Origin: Verrucomicrobiota bacterium
GTDB lineage: Bacteria; Chlamydiota; Chlamydiia; Chlamydiales; SM23-39
Direction of reading: 5' to 3'
Assembly (NCBI GenBank): GCA_018239895.1
Contig: JAFEGL010000015.1
Coordinates: forward strand, 1 to 58,490
DNA length: 58,490 nt
Below the pieces are notes generated by a model. It did not search any database, was not told where the DNA came from, and saw nothing but the letters and a program-made list of their open reading frames with translations. The position numbers and the translations under genes are program-made. Positions 7,642 to 15,953 of this stretch are shown in pieces (the stretch's first letter is position 1; each line of letters begins with the position of its first letter).

Positions 7642-8688
7642 ATGAAAACGAATCTTCTCCAATCGAGAGCTCTTGCGAGCGACAATTTTTCCGGCGTCCA
7701 TCCCGAAGTAATGGCCGCGCTACAAAAGGCCAATGCAGGCCATGCCATCGCCTACGGCGCCGATCCCTGGACCGATGAGTGCACAGAAGTTTTTAAGCGC
7801 CATTTCGGCCCCACGGCCGAGGTCTATGCGATGACCAATGGAACCTCTGCGAACGTGTGTACCTTTAAAAGCTTGTTGAGATCGTGGCAGGCAGTCCTAT
7901 GCGCAGACACCGCCCATATCTGGACCGACGAGTGTGGCGCTGTCCCAGCAAATTCAGGCTGCAGCCTCCTTCCCGTCCCCGGCAAGCAAGGGAAGCTCCC
8001 GATCGAGTCGCTCCATTCTCTCCTCCATTTCCAAGGAGTGGAGCACCATGTCCAACCTGCAGCCCTCTCGATCACCCAATCGACGGAGATGGGGACCCTC
8101 TATACGATCGAAGAGCTGAGAAAAATCGGGCAGTTCGCCAAAAAGCACCAACTCCTCTTCCACATGGATGGAGCAAGGATCTCCAATGCCGCCGCGGCGC
8201 TGGGCGTCTCCTTCCGCGAAATGACGACCGAGGTAGGAGTCGACGTCCTCTCTTTCGGCGGCACGAAAAACGGTTTGATGGGGGCCGAAGCCGTCGTTTT
8301 TTTAACGCCTGGCCTCGGGGAAAATTTCAAATTCGTCAGGAAGCAATCGCTCCAACTTGCCTCCAAAATGAGATTTTTGTCGGCCCAGCTCATCGCCCTT
8401 CTCGAGGGAGATCTCTGGCTCAGAAATGCCCGCCACTCAAACGCGATGGCCAAGTTGCTGGAAGAAAAACTCCGGAAAAATTTTCCTCAAATGAAAATCC
8501 TCTACCCGGTCGAGGTGAACGCCCTGTTCGTCCAACTCCCCGCTTCGATCTATAAAAAAGTCCAAGAAAAATTCTTTTTCTGGATCTGGGATGAGGAGAA
8601 CTCGGTCGTCCGGTGGATGACGACGTGGGACACGGAGCCCGAGTTCATCGACCTATTTGTGGAAAATCTGAAACATGAATTGAGATGA
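7642..8688 (+). CDS. Low-specificity L-threonine aldolase
   Basis: A 348-residue PLP enzyme of the beta-eliminating lyase / threonine aldolase family, splitting L-threonine (or allo-threonine) to glycine and acetaldehyde. Visible family marks are SDNFSGVHPEV at the N-terminus, TNGTSAN (phosphate loop), HMDGAR with Asp176 contacting the PLP ring, and SFGGTKNG with Lys209 as the likely Schiff-base residue. Length is normal. The stop overlaps the recO start in an ATGA junction, so the two are coupled. It could supply glycine in an organism with reduced amino-acid synthesis. Confidence 0.88.
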   Translation: MKTNLLQSRALASDNFSGVHPEVMAALQKANAGHAIAYGADPWTDECTEVFKRHFGPTAEVYAMTNGTSANVCTFKSLLRSWQAVLCADTAHIWTDECGAVPANSGCSLLPVPGKQGKLPIESLHSLLHFQGVEHHVQPAALSITQSTEMGTLYTIEELRKIGQFAKKHQLLFHMDGARISNAAAALGVSFREMTTEVGVDVLSFGGTKNGLMGAEAVVFLTPGLGENFKFVRKQSLQLASKMRFLSAQLIALLEGDLWLRNARHSNAMAKLLEEKLRKNFPQMKILYPVEVNALFVQLPASIYKKVQEKFFFWIWDEENSVVRWMTTWDTEPEFIDLFVENLKHELR

Positions 8689-9347
8689 GCGAAGAGAAGA
8701 CACCGGGCCTCTTGCTGCAGACGATTCCTTATTTGGGGACGAAAAAGATCCTCAAAGTATTTACCCCTGGCGCAGGGCTCCTCTCGCTCTTCGCCAAGCG
8801 GGTAAAAAACACAGCTCTCGTCTCCCCTTTTTGCCTCGCTGAGTGGGTTTATCAGAAAGGGAGTCGGGAGATCTACTCTCTAGTTGACGGCTCGCTCACC
8901 GACGGACTCTTCAACCTCCGCTCAAACTACGAAGTCTTGTCGACCGCCGGGGAAATCGCCCAAGATCTGCTGAAAACGCAGCTCCCCGGCAAACCGTCCC
9001 ACGACCTCTTTGCCCTCGCAGCGGCGATTTTCCAAAAACTCCCTTCCTTCAAGCATCCCGAAGTTCTATCGGCCCTCTTCCGGCTCAAATTGCTGCTGAA
9101 CGAAGGGCTCCTCACGCTAGAGCCGACTTGCGGCAAATGCCCCTCTCCCGCCCTCCATCTCTCTCAAGGCGAAAGCCTCTGCCTGAGACACGCGGCCTAT
9201 CCAGGATGGACATTTTCACCCGAAGAGTGGGAGCATCTCCTCAACCTCTCGACAGCGCGAAGTTTTGAAGCGCTAAAACTTGAAGTTCCCCGAAAAGAGT
9301 TGTATACCAAGATCCGTTCGCTCTTCGACGAGCGGACAAGGCATTGA
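8685..9347 (+). CDS. recO: DNA repair protein RecO
   Basis: A 220-residue protein with the RecO layout: an N-terminal OB-like fold starting TPGLLLQTIPYLGTKKIL, a helical middle, and a Cys motif (CGKC near residues 148-151 with later Cys and His residues) in the place of the usual zinc site. RecO loads RecA on SSB-coated gaps together with RecR. It overlaps the upstream aldolase by 4 bp and is followed after 1 bp by a transporter gene, giving a three-gene unit. Sequence similarity by eye is modest, as is usual for RecO. Confidence 0.8.
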   Translation: MSEEKTPGLLLQTIPYLGTKKILKVFTPGAGLLSLFAKRVKNTALVSPFCLAEWVYQKGSREIYSLVDGSLTDGLFNLRSNYEVLSTAGEIAQDLLKTQLPGKPSHDLFALAAAIFQKLPSFKHPEVLSALFRLKLLLNEGLLTLEPTCGKCPSPALHLSQGESLCLRHAAYPGWTFSPEEWEHLLNLSTARSFEALKLEVPRKELYTKIRSLFDERTRH

Positions 9348-9348
9348 T

Positions 9349-10218
9349 ATGAAATTATCTCCGTTACAAAAAGGGGTCGGCCTCATGGTGCTGGCCTGGA
9401 TTTTCTTTGCGATCATGAGCGCCCTCGCTAAACATTCGCACCAACACGTCCCCGCAGGCGTCGCCCTCTTCTTCCAAAATTTTGGCGCCCTCTGCTTCCT
9501 CTCTCTCACTTTCTTCCGGAAAGGGAAACGATACTCGATTCCACCCACCTGGCCCTGGCTTGTCGCCCGCGCTCTCGTCGGAGCCTTCTCTTTCTTCTGC
9601 CTTTTTTGGAGCCTGGGACACATCCCGCTCACTGATGGAGCCGTTCTAAACAACACAGCTCCCCTCTTCGTCCCCCTGGTCATGCAGATCATCCTGAAAA
9701 AGAGATCGAGCCTCCGGGTCTGGATGAGCGCCCTCGTCGGCTTTTTAGGAGTCCTTCTAATCCTAAAACCGACCGGAGAAATCTTCCAAATGGCCGCCTT
9801 CGGCGCGCTCGTCTCAGGGATCGGCTCTGCCTTCGTGATGGTGATCATCCGCCGGATCTCTTCGGAAGATCCCCAGCTGATCATCCTCGTTTACTTAACG
9901 CTCGGAAGCCTGTGCGCCTTTTTCCTCGCCGCGCCCCATCTCACCTCCATTCCCCTAGCAGCCCTACCCACCCTCCTCGGTATTGGCGCTACTTTCGGAG
10001 CCGGGCAATTCGTCTTCACCCGCTGCTTCCGCTACGCCGAGCCCCCCGTTTTGGCTCCCTTCAGCTACACGCTCGTCGCCATTTCAGCCCTAATCGACTG
10101 GCTTGTTTGGAACCACGCGCCGAATCTCCTCAGCGCGCTCGGCATCCTCCTCGTAGTCACCGGTGGAGTATTCACAATCCTCGCCAGCCGCTCCGAACCC
10201 CGCCAAGAACCCATCTAA
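9349..10218 (+). CDS. DMT/EamA-family transporter
   Basis: A 289-residue protein with about ten hydrophobic segments in two EamA repeats, ending in LLVVTGGVFTILASR. The start at 9349 lies 1 bp after the recO stop; an in-frame ATG at 9280 lies inside recO and would add a polar non-family N-terminus. EamA proteins export or exchange metabolites; the C. trachomatis S-adenosylmethionine transporter belongs to this superfamily, so a similar cofactor-import role is possible but not shown. The repeated element at 10221-10351 follows directly. Confidence 0.85.
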   Translation: MKLSPLQKGVGLMVLAWIFFAIMSALAKHSHQHVPAGVALFFQNFGALCFLSLTFFRKGKRYSIPPTWPWLVARALVGAFSFFCLFWSLGHIPLTDGAVLNNTAPLFVPLVMQIILKKRSSLRVWMSALVGFLGVLLILKPTGEIFQMAAFGALVSGIGSAFVMVIIRRISSEDPQLIILVYLTLGSLCAFFLAAPHLTSIPLAALPTLLGIGATFGAGQFVFTRCFRYAEPPVLAPFSYTLVAISALIDWLVWNHAPNLLSALGILLVVTGGVFTILASRSEPRQEPI

Positions 10219-10220
10219 TT

Positions 10221-10247
10221 TTTCCTGCTGGCGGCAGCCGCAGGAAA
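10221..10247. repeat. CCTGC/GCAGG hairpin (terminator-like family)
   Basis: The stem TTTCCTGC...GCAGGAAA encloses a GC-rich loop just after the DMT transporter stop. The same hairpin sequence, with the G+C-rich core CCTGCTG/CAGCAGG, recurs at 12047-12085 and 54405-54443, each directly downstream of a gene or gene pair. It probably works as a transcription terminator on either strand, with an A-tract on one side and a T-tract on the other. Confidence 0.6.
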
Positions 10248-10291
10248 AGAGCATCTAGAGAGCCGAGTTTATGTCCCGCCAGGAGCATATA

Positions 10292-10351
10292 CTCGGCGGA
10301 ATTTATCTAGCCCACTCCGCCGCTTTCGATCGTGCGCATCCGGTACATTTT
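10292..10351. repeat. Degenerate half copy of the 42-bp palindrome family
   Basis: This stretch aligns with the left half of the copy at 57264-57320, including the flanking CGGCxGAATTTATCT, the CCGCTTxCGATC block and GGTACATTT. The right half is not recognisable, so it reads as a decayed remnant. Just before it, at about 10264-10293, is a small stem CCGAGT/ACTCGG. Confidence 0.55.
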
Positions 10352-10405
10352 CAAAAAAGCTTCGAAGTTCTTGAGAATAAATTGAGATAATTAAGTCGGC
10401 ATAAA

Positions 10406-10450
10406 ATAAAAAAAAGACGCTTTCTCAAATATATTGAAAGCGTCTTTATT
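10406..10450 (-). terminator. Rho-independent terminator of the 10463-11116 gene
   Basis: A 13-bp perfect stem (AAAAGACGCTTTC at 10412-10424 with its complement at 10436-10448) and an 11-nt loop. Read on the minus strand it is followed by a run of T, 13 bp after the stop of the orphan gene. Confidence 0.85.
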
Positions 10451-10462
10451 TAAAGAACGAGT

Positions 10463-11116
10463 TTAAGCGGGGTTTAAAAGATTCGTGATTGCTTGCAGCT
10501 GCGTAGTCACAGCTGTAGAATCTCGCGCCGTCAAGGCCTCTTTTAATTTCTCAAATTCTTGAGAAAAGGTGGATGGCAAACCAAGAGATGCGCTCTGATC
10601 GCTAAGGGCTTGCAAAACATCGACGTATCCAGCGATGCGGCTTACGCTTCTTATGTATGCTGGAGATCCTACAGGTTCGCTAATATGATTAAAAAACTCA
10701 GACTTTAACTTACTATTGAGAATATTGTTAATAGCGTCAGGATAATTAATAGCCGGAATTGGGTCATTTTTAAGCGAATCTAACGCCGGTTGTAATTCAC
10801 CCATTTTCCCAGACTGCATATCTTGTAAAGCATTGAAGAGGGTATATGTGTCTTTATAAAAAGGATCTTGATCTGAGCCTCTTCTAACAAGAGCCTTCAT
10901 TGAAAAAAGAATGGAGAAAGTTTCTTGATATTCAGGGTTCGAGGCATAAAAATCTTGGAAATTATCAACTCCCGGAGGTAAGGTCGTTGGAATTGATTTG
11001 ATCAAATTTTCGAGCTTTCCATTGAGCAGCTCATCCCAGAACGCTTGCGGAGAAGTGGCGTTTAAATTTACGTTAAATTGAACTGAATCTGTATTAACAT
11101 TTGATGACACTAACAT
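10463..11116 (-). CDS. Orphan hypothetical protein, AT-rich
   Basis: A 217-residue, mainly helical and acidic protein of no family I recognise. It has no signal peptide and no membrane segment. Its codons are visibly more AT-rich than the core genes around it, and it is a monocistron with its own terminator and a clear RBS (AGGGAG, six bases before the ATG). A flexible N-terminus rich in Ser/Asn/Thr is compatible with a type III-secreted effector, but no specific motif proves this. It may be a lineage-specific gene. Confidence 0.75.
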   Translation of the reverse strand: MLVSSNVNTDSVQFNVNLNATSPQAFWDELLNGKLENLIKSIPTTLPPGVDNFQDFYASNPEYQETFSILFSMKALVRRGSDQDPFYKDTYTLFNALQDMQSGKMGELQPALDSLKNDPIPAINYPDAINNILNSKLKSEFFNHISEPVGSPAYIRSVSRIAGYVDVLQALSDQSASLGLPSTFSQEFEKLKEALTARDSTAVTTQLQAITNLLNPA

Positions 11117-11332
11117 ATTAACTCCCTTTATTATGCTTATATCTATTATACACGAATTTAATTAAAAAATAAAGAAAATATTAACGATCCTAATACACAA
11201 ACAATAAACGACTTAAGACAAGCAAAACCTAATAGAGCGCCCACAATTACCGGGGCGAAATTCCGCTCTTCATAAGAGTTGTTGCAGTATTCAATCTCAT
11301 ACAGTAAATTTTCCTACATTTTACAGGTCGCC

Positions 11333-11599
11333 ATGAAAAACAAGATATTTTCTCTGGTTTTGGCTTTTCTCAGCCTCATTTCTGAGGTTCTAGGAATACA
11401 GACTCGACTAGAATATGGAGGAATCACTTTCAATTGTTCCTACGGATGCGGATCGCCCAGATATGATGCAGATGCCAAAGAAATCCTGCGGATCTTCAAT
11501 AAATGTTCTCATGCTGTTCGCGATTTAGAAGATATACAAATGCTCAGCACATATCCCTGTAAACGAATTTACATACAACCACTAAAAAAGAATAATTAA
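11333..11599 (+). CDS. Small secreted protein of unknown function
   Basis: An 88-residue protein starting at 11333; an upstream in-frame start at 11279 would add 18 residues before the hydrophobic stretch. Residues 1-22 form a Sec-type signal peptide (Lys-rich start, hydrophobic core, small residues at the end). The mature part is short, with four cysteines (NCSYGCG, KCSH, PCKR), suggesting disulfides after export. The stop is 1 bp before the next gene, so the two are one unit. No family was recognised. AT-rich coding agrees with an accessory origin. Confidence 0.65.
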   Translation: MKNKIFSLVLAFLSLISEVLGIQTRLEYGGITFNCSYGCGSPRYDADAKEILRIFNKCSHAVRDLEDIQMLSTYPCKRIYIQPLKKNN

Positions 11600-11600
11600 T

Positions 11601-12011
11601 ATGATGAACAAATTAGATTGGACTCAATCCGTAATTATCGGTATTTCAAGAATTGCTGATTCGGAATATCAGATACGAGGCTGGATTAACCAAGAGTTTC
11701 ATCCTTGGGTTACTTTTGTCGAAACAATATGCAAACTTAACGATGATGCTGATTTTAGAAACTTTGTAGCGCTCTCTGAAGGTCAATTCCATTTCCCAAA
11801 AGTTCTTTGCGAAAACTTAAGACGATTTAGCGCCTTATTTGATGCTTATGTTGATAAACACGGTTGGGCGGAAGATCCAGATATTATCGTTGCTGACCCT
11901 GAGTGGCATACCGTTCAAGCTTCAGCCCAAACAGTTCTTGATGAATTTAAAAAGTTAAATCTTTTTGAGAAATTCCCCACTTGGAGAGATGGGATGTCTA
12001 AAACGGGGTAG
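11601..12011 (+). CDS. Hypothetical cytoplasmic partner protein
   Basis: A 136-residue acidic, largely helical protein without signal peptide (an alternative start is the second ATG at 11604). It begins 1 bp after the gene for a small secreted Cys-containing protein. The pairing of a small exported protein with an acidic cytoplasmic one resembles toxin/immunity modules, but no toxin domain was identified in the partner. The C-terminal residues approach the repeat cluster at 12047-12253. I do not recognise the family. Confidence 0.65.
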   Translation: MMNKLDWTQSVIIGISRIADSEYQIRGWINQEFHPWVTFVETICKLNDDADFRNFVALSEGQFHFPKVLCENLRRFSALFDAYVDKHGWAEDPDIIVADPEWHTVQASAQTVLDEFKKLNLFEKFPTWRDGMSKTG

Positions 12012-12046
12012 TTGCCAACATCTCTGTCTACATCGCGGCCAAGTTT

Positions 12047-12085
12047 CGCTCTTTTCCTGCTGCTGACAGCAGCAGGAAAAGAGCG
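12047..12085. terminator. CCTGCTG hairpin, likely bidirectional terminator
   Basis: A 16-bp perfect stem (12047-12062 with 12070-12085) containing TTTTCCTGCTG, 35 bp after the stop of the 11601 gene. The stem includes its own T/A tracts on both sides. It shares sequence with the hairpins at 10221 and 54405. Confidence 0.7.
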
Positions 12086-12118
12086 TCAGGACACCGCGCA
12101 ACGCGCGGCGCCCTTTTC

Positions 12119-12253
12119 TATCTTGCTTATCCTGCCGCTTGCGATCATGCATATCCTGTACCTTTTTTGAAAAGTTTTGCCCCACGCTGCGTCCACCAGC
12201 GAATGAAAAAATACAGGATATGCATGATCGCAAGCGGCAGGATAAGCAAGATA
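12119..12253. repeat. 42-bp perfect inverted repeat (palindrome family, copy 1)
   Basis: The arms at 12119-12160 and 12212-12253 are perfect 42-bp reverse complements around a 51-bp spacer. The same arm sequence returns at 57273-57380 with one or two differences, and partially at 10292, 32500 and the window end. There is no transposase. High arm identity between distant copies suggests recent mobility or conversion, as for REP/MITE-type elements. It sits directly downstream of a tRNA-Arg gene (minus strand). Confidence 0.9.
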
Positions 12254-12270
12254 AATTGGTTTTGGGAAAA

Positions 12271-12343
12271 CGCACCGAAAGGGACTCGAACCCCTAACCA
12301 CTTGGTCCGAAGCCAAGTGCTCTATCCATTGAGCTATCGGTGC
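12271..12343 (-). tRNA. tRNA-Arg (anticodon TCG)
   Basis: On the minus strand a full cloverleaf is readable: acceptor GCACCGA/TTCGGTGC type pairing, D arm TAGCTCAATGG, anticodon stem CTTGG/CCAAG around loop CTTCGGA (anticodon TCG), and T arm GGGGTTCGAGTCCC. The 3' CCA is not encoded. It lies next to tRNA-Leu, 17 bp away, so the two may be co-transcribed. Confidence 0.95.
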
Positions 12344-12360
12344 TTGATGAGAAGGGAGAT

Positions 12361-12444
12361 TGCGAAAGGGGGGACTCGAACCCCCACGAGAGTGAACCCG
12401 CTACCACCTCAAGGTAGTGCGTCTGCCAATTCCGCCACTTTCGC
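12361..12444 (-). tRNA. tRNA-Leu (anticodon GAG)
   Basis: The acceptor stem GCGAAAG/CTTTCGC, a D arm, the anticodon stem CTACC/GGTAG around loop TTGAGGT (anticodon GAG), a long variable arm as expected for leucine, and T arm GGGGGTTCGAGTCCCCC are all readable on the minus strand. The 3' CCA is not encoded. Confidence 0.95.
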
Positions 12445-12500
12445 ACGAAATGAAGTGGAAAATATATCTTTTCTCCCACTTTCTCTTCAAGTGTTCTTTT

Positions 12501-12679
12501 TCGGCAGCCCTAAATATGTATTGCCGAACCTTAACCCGAGAAGGGGGCAATCTGCCGCGTCGCCCTGCATCGTCAACCCCATAAAGGGGTTGCCTGCTTC
12601 GGGAAACCCCTGCGGGGCTCCTTGCACCTTACCCCCTTCTCGGGTTAAGTTTGCGACAATACATATTTAGGGCTGCCGA
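12501..12679. repeat. Long palindromic element with conserved core (copy 1)
   Basis: Outer arms of 23 bp at 12501-12523 and 12657-12679 are perfect. A second arm pair (CTTAACCCGAGAAGGGG and its complement) lies inside. The core at about 12583-12632 (TGCTTCGGGAA, GGGGCTCCTTGCA, CTTACCC) is shared, in the other orientation, with the element at 39768-39901. It abuts the 3' end of the metallopeptidase gene and may serve as its terminator. It has no coding content. Confidence 0.85.
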
Positions 12680-12683
12680 TTTT

Positions 12684-14255
12684 TCAAGAAAATTCTTTTA
12701 TCCATGCGTCAGGGGTGAGAGGATGGCCCGTAACGTGCTTGACGAGCTCGCTCCAACTCATTCGGTTTCCAGGGGAAAAGAGCCTTTTTTGGAGGAATTG
12801 GCCCGCCTTTTCGGTCGCAAGGGCTGAAGCCCCACATTCTTTGGCCAGGGCCTCTTGGATCGCCGAGGCGAACATCTCGCCGAGAAGGTAGCTGAAATAG
12901 TAGACCGGGGCGAGGCCGATGTGGTACTTCGTCGCCCAGTCGAATTGGTGCTCCCGGTGGGCTGGCGCTTTGATTTTTTGGTACTTTTCGACAAGACGCC
13001 ACCAGAGGGCGTTCAGGTTTTGATCGGGATTTCTGTAGAGCTCGCTTTCAAAGGCGGTCATCACGAGGACCCAGCGGCTGAAAATCAGCTGGCGCCGCTT
13101 AAGGCTCTTTTCCGCTTTTTGGAGCAGCTCTTTTTGAGGAGAATTGACGAGATTTTTCAGCGGCTCGGAAAGATACGCTTGGCGGCCGGCGATGAGGGCC
13201 ATCCCTTCGGTTGGGATCATGTGGGGCGGCTCTTTGAGTAGCCAAGGAAGATTTTTCTCAAAGCCGAGTTCGTAAATCGCATGGCCAAGCTCGTGGAGCA
13301 CCGTTTCCAGCCACTTGATCGACTCTTTCACGTTGTTGAGGGTTCTGACATCCCCCTCCCGGTCGATGTGAATGCAGAAGGCGTGCTGATTTTTTCCGGG
13401 CCTTTCGTACATGTCGCTCCGATCGAGAATCGGCTTTACGTCGATCCCCATGCGTCGGTAGAAATCAAGTCCCGCTTTGGAAAGGTCGACTCCCGAAACG
13501 AGCGCATCGAGCTCGCGCGTGTCGAGGGGATCTTCCTGACTGAACGGCTCGGTCCAGGCCCAGGGCCCCAGCTCCTCTTTTTTCACGCCGAAACGATGGG
13601 AGAGCGAATTTTCGATCTCATCGAGTGCAGAGGCATAAGCTTTGTCCGATTTTTGCGACAGATCGTCGAGAGTCTTGAGAAGCCAAGGGGCGTCGACCTC
13701 TTGCAGATCGAGCTGCATTTGGAAATAGTCGCTGTAGCCGAGGTTTTTGGCCGAATCGTTTCTCAATTTGACGAGGGCGAGGATCTGGGGCGCCAGCTCG
13801 CGGCCGATCTCTTTCGAGGCTTCCCAGGCCTTTTTGCGCCGGGCTACATTGTTTTCATTCTTGAGAATGTCGCGGATGTCGTTTTCACTCACTTTTTTCC
13901 CATCGAGTTCAGGGCGGAAATTCCCATACGATTGGGCAAGGGTCGCCTCTTTTTGCGCCATCTCTTCCAAGATTTTTTTTGAGATTTGATTGGGCTTGAA
14001 AGTGCGAACCAGAATGTCGGCTTGCCGTTTTAAGAGCGGGTCTGTGAGCTCTTTTTCCCACTGTTGCAGCTGTTTGTAGGTGGCGGCATCGTTGAAGAGG
14101 AAGCGGTATTCGGCATCTAGCGAGCCTTTTAAATCGGCCGCATCGTCGGAGCCGGTCGTCTCGAGGATCCACATCGCCTGGTTGAGCTGCTTAAATTTGC
14201 GGGCGACTTGAGGGACAAAATGATTTAAAAACTCTACAAAAGGGTGCTTTTCCAT
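12684..14255 (-). CDS. Zinc metallopeptidase, M2/M3 oligopeptidase type
   Basis: A 523-residue, all-helical gluzincin. The zinc motif HELGH is at residues 321-325 and the third ligand is probably Glu350 in PTEGMA, giving the HExxH plus downstream Glu pattern of M2 and M3 peptidases. The N-terminal segment [12 protein letters not shown] and the C-terminal [15 protein letters not shown] block fit this clan. It lacks a signal peptide, so it probably trims peptides in the cytoplasm, fitting an organism that imports oligopeptides. It is divergent from yidD, with 13 bp between the starts. Confidence 0.82.
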   Translation of the reverse strand: MEKHPFVEFLNHFVPQVARKFKQLNQAMWILETTGSDDAADLKGSLDAEYRFLFNDAATYKQLQQWEKELTDPLLKRQADILVRTFKPNQISKKILEEMAQKEATLAQSYGNFRPELDGKKVSENDIRDILKNENNVARRKKAWEASKEIGRELAPQILALVKLRNDSAKNLGYSDYFQMQLDLQEVDAPWLLKTLDDLSQKSDKAYASALDEIENSLSHRFGVKKEELGPWAWTEPFSQEDPLDTRELDALVSGVDLSKAGLDFYRRMGIDVKPILDRSDMYERPGKNQHAFCIHIDREGDVRTLNNVKESIKWLETVLHELGHAIYELGFEKNLPWLLKEPPHMIPTEGMALIAGRQAYLSEPLKNLVNSPQKELLQKAEKSLKRRQLIFSRWVLVMTAFESELYRNPDQNLNALWWRLVEKYQKIKAPAHREHQFDWATKYHIGLAPVYYFSYLLGEMFASAIQEALAKECGASALATEKAGQFLQKRLFSPGNRMSWSELVKHVTGHPLTPDAWIKEFS

Positions 14256-14268
14256 TATATTAGCCTCT

Positions 14269-14478
14269 GTGAAAACGATTGTCTTATTCCTAATCCGTGT
14301 TTATCAGGCGGCGATCAGCCCTTTCGTGGGCCATTGCTGCCGCTTTTTCCCCACCTGTTCCGAATATGCGCTCGAGTGCGTGGAGAAGCATGGGGCGCTG
14401 AAGGGCTCTTGGCTCGCCTTCAAGCGGGTGATGAAGTGCCACCCCTTCCACAAGGGTGGCTCCGATCCCAGTCCTTAA
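14269..14478 (+). CDS. yidD: Membrane protein insertion efficiency factor YidD
   Basis: A 69-residue protein with the YidD pattern: an amphipathic N-terminus [11 protein letters not shown], the cysteine pair in [12 protein letters not shown], and [24 protein letters not shown]. It assists YidC-dependent insertion of inner-membrane proteins. The start codon is GTG at 14269, the first codon that gives the family N-terminus. Its last 4 bp overlap the convergent LysM gene. Confidence 0.93.
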   Translation: MKTIVLFLIRVYQAAISPFVGHCCRFFPTCSEYALECVEKHGALKGSWLAFKRVMKCHPFHKGGSDPSP

Positions 14479-15665
14479 CGTTTGGGTATTCTTAAAGTCA
14501 TCCCGGGAAAGATCCGGTCTTTCTCCAGATCGTTCGCCTTGGAGATCTCCTCGACTTTCATTTTATACTGCCGGGCAATTTTCCAGAGACTCTCTCCATC
14601 TTTAACCGTGTGGTGGATCCAGGGAGACTCTTCTGCAACGGGGGCAGGAGCCGCTGGGACCGGCATACTTTGGGACGGAGCGAAACGGGCGAGAGCCGCT
14701 CTTAAATCGAAAGGAGCAGGAGCCGTCTCCCCTGAGCGGGCATAGAGGAGCGAGGCCGATTTTTCCCAAACGGCGTCGCTGCGCGGGGATTTTAAAAGTT
14801 CGAGGCAGAATGTGTCGGCCTCTTCCCCTTTCAAGAGATCGAGAAGATCCAAGATCCCCTGATCGTTCAGCCTCTTCAAGGCGAAGGCGAAATCGGTCTG
14901 GATCAAAAGGCGGGCGGCCATTGGCGAGCGGAGGGAGAGGTAGCTCAAAAGAATGCGGCGCCGCTTCTCGACCGAGAGGTCGAGCATTTGAGTCTGCTCT
15001 TTGGCAAGCCGGTCTAAAAGATCCCAGCTCCCTTCGGAAGCGAGTTCGAGGAGGGCGGCCGTCTCTTGAGGCGCCTCAGTCTTCTGGAAAAGGAGCTGAA
15101 GGGCGTAAAATTGGGGGGTCAAAGCGAAGGCCTGATCTAGGGATTCATCGCGAGGGTGAGGAGTTTTTTGAACGAGTTTGAAGAGCCCTTCCGGCGTGAG
15201 GGGCCATTTTTCCAGGTAAACAAACTGGATGATCGCCTTGAATTGATCGTCGCTTAAGCCCGGATACATCTCGACGGTCTGCTCAGGTCCAATCGCGCAA
15301 ACTCTCCTTTGATGGAGAGAACCGGCGAGCGCTTTTTCCACATCGAAGTGGCGGAACGCAGCCAGGACGGCTAGAGCCAAATCCCTTTTTGCGTATCCCT
15401 CTTCGACTGGCTCTTTGTTCGTAAGACAGGCGCACAGCTCGCGGAAAGAGAGCTTTGACATCGCCTGGATCAGATGGGCGTTCGTGGTCTCGGCGGCCCG
15501 GCTGCTGGAGACGGGGCGGGCGAACGAAAGATTGTTTTGACGATCTTGAAGGACGACCGCCAAGAAAGCCGCAATCAATCCGATGTTCAGAGCGCCGCTG
15601 AAGATAAGCGATAGGGTGAGGATCCTGAATTTTCGGATCCATCTCTGTGTAAAACTTGCATCCAT
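14475..15665 (-). CDS. LysM-domain membrane-anchored protein
   Basis: A 396-residue protein with one N-terminal membrane anchor (about residues 15-37), a long helical middle region of roughly 300 residues, a Pro/Ala-rich linker, and a C-terminal LysM domain (about 348-393: [22 protein letters not shown], then FPGMTLRIP). LysM binds glycan, so the protein probably faces the periplasm and touches residual peptidoglycan. Chlamydiae keep a division-site peptidoglycan ring, which could be the ligand; this is inference. The middle region was not recognised. Confidence 0.8.
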   Translation of the reverse strand: MDASFTQRWIRKFRILTLSLIFSGALNIGLIAAFLAVVLQDRQNNLSFARPVSSSRAAETTNAHLIQAMSKLSFRELCACLTNKEPVEEGYAKRDLALAVLAAFRHFDVEKALAGSLHQRRVCAIGPEQTVEMYPGLSDDQFKAIIQFVYLEKWPLTPEGLFKLVQKTPHPRDESLDQAFALTPQFYALQLLFQKTEAPQETAALLELASEGSWDLLDRLAKEQTQMLDLSVEKRRRILLSYLSLRSPMAARLLIQTDFAFALKRLNDQGILDLLDLLKGEEADTFCLELLKSPRSDAVWEKSASLLYARSGETAPAPFDLRAALARFAPSQSMPVPAAPAPVAEESPWIHHTVKDGESLWKIARQYKMKVEEISKANDLEKDRIFPGMTLRIPKR

Positions 15666-15684
15666 GAGAAAACCTGGTACGGAA

Positions 15685-15863
15685 GAGGCAGCTGCAAGAC
15701 TCCCGGCCTTGCGAAAGTGGCAATTTTAAGTCAGTTTGCGAGGGCGGCGAGTCGCCTGAACCCCGCCCCTAAGGACATACCTGAAAAGCAGGACCCGGCA
15801 GCAGGGGCGCAAAATGGCTTGAAAGGGCCTTTTTCCCAAGGCTGGGAGTTTTGCAACTGTCTC
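15685..15863. repeat. Branched palindromic element (second locus)
   Basis: Arms 15685-15710 and about 15838-15863 pair with a few mismatches. The sequence aligns along its whole length with 6979-7154: the same stem, a small hairpin (about 15743-15755), and a second GC hairpin whose loop carries GGACATAC and GCAGGACC. It fills most of the 288-bp gap between the LysM gene and pheT; otherwise nothing is seen there. Confidence 0.85.
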
Positions 15864-15953
15864 GAAAGTTTTTAGGATACAGGATAAATTCTATTTTGAA
15901 AAGGGCGAGTGGTTCTTGCGCCAGATAGGCCCGATGTGTTTAAATAGTTCGAT

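Noticed and set aside
9280..9348. An earlier start for the DMT transporter at 9280
   Set aside because: It lies within recO and yields a polar, non-family N-terminus; the ATG at 9349 directly follows the recO stop.
12086..12316. Several short frames across 12086-12316
   Set aside because: They lie over a palindrome and a tRNA gene; the same peptide appears at each repeat copy.
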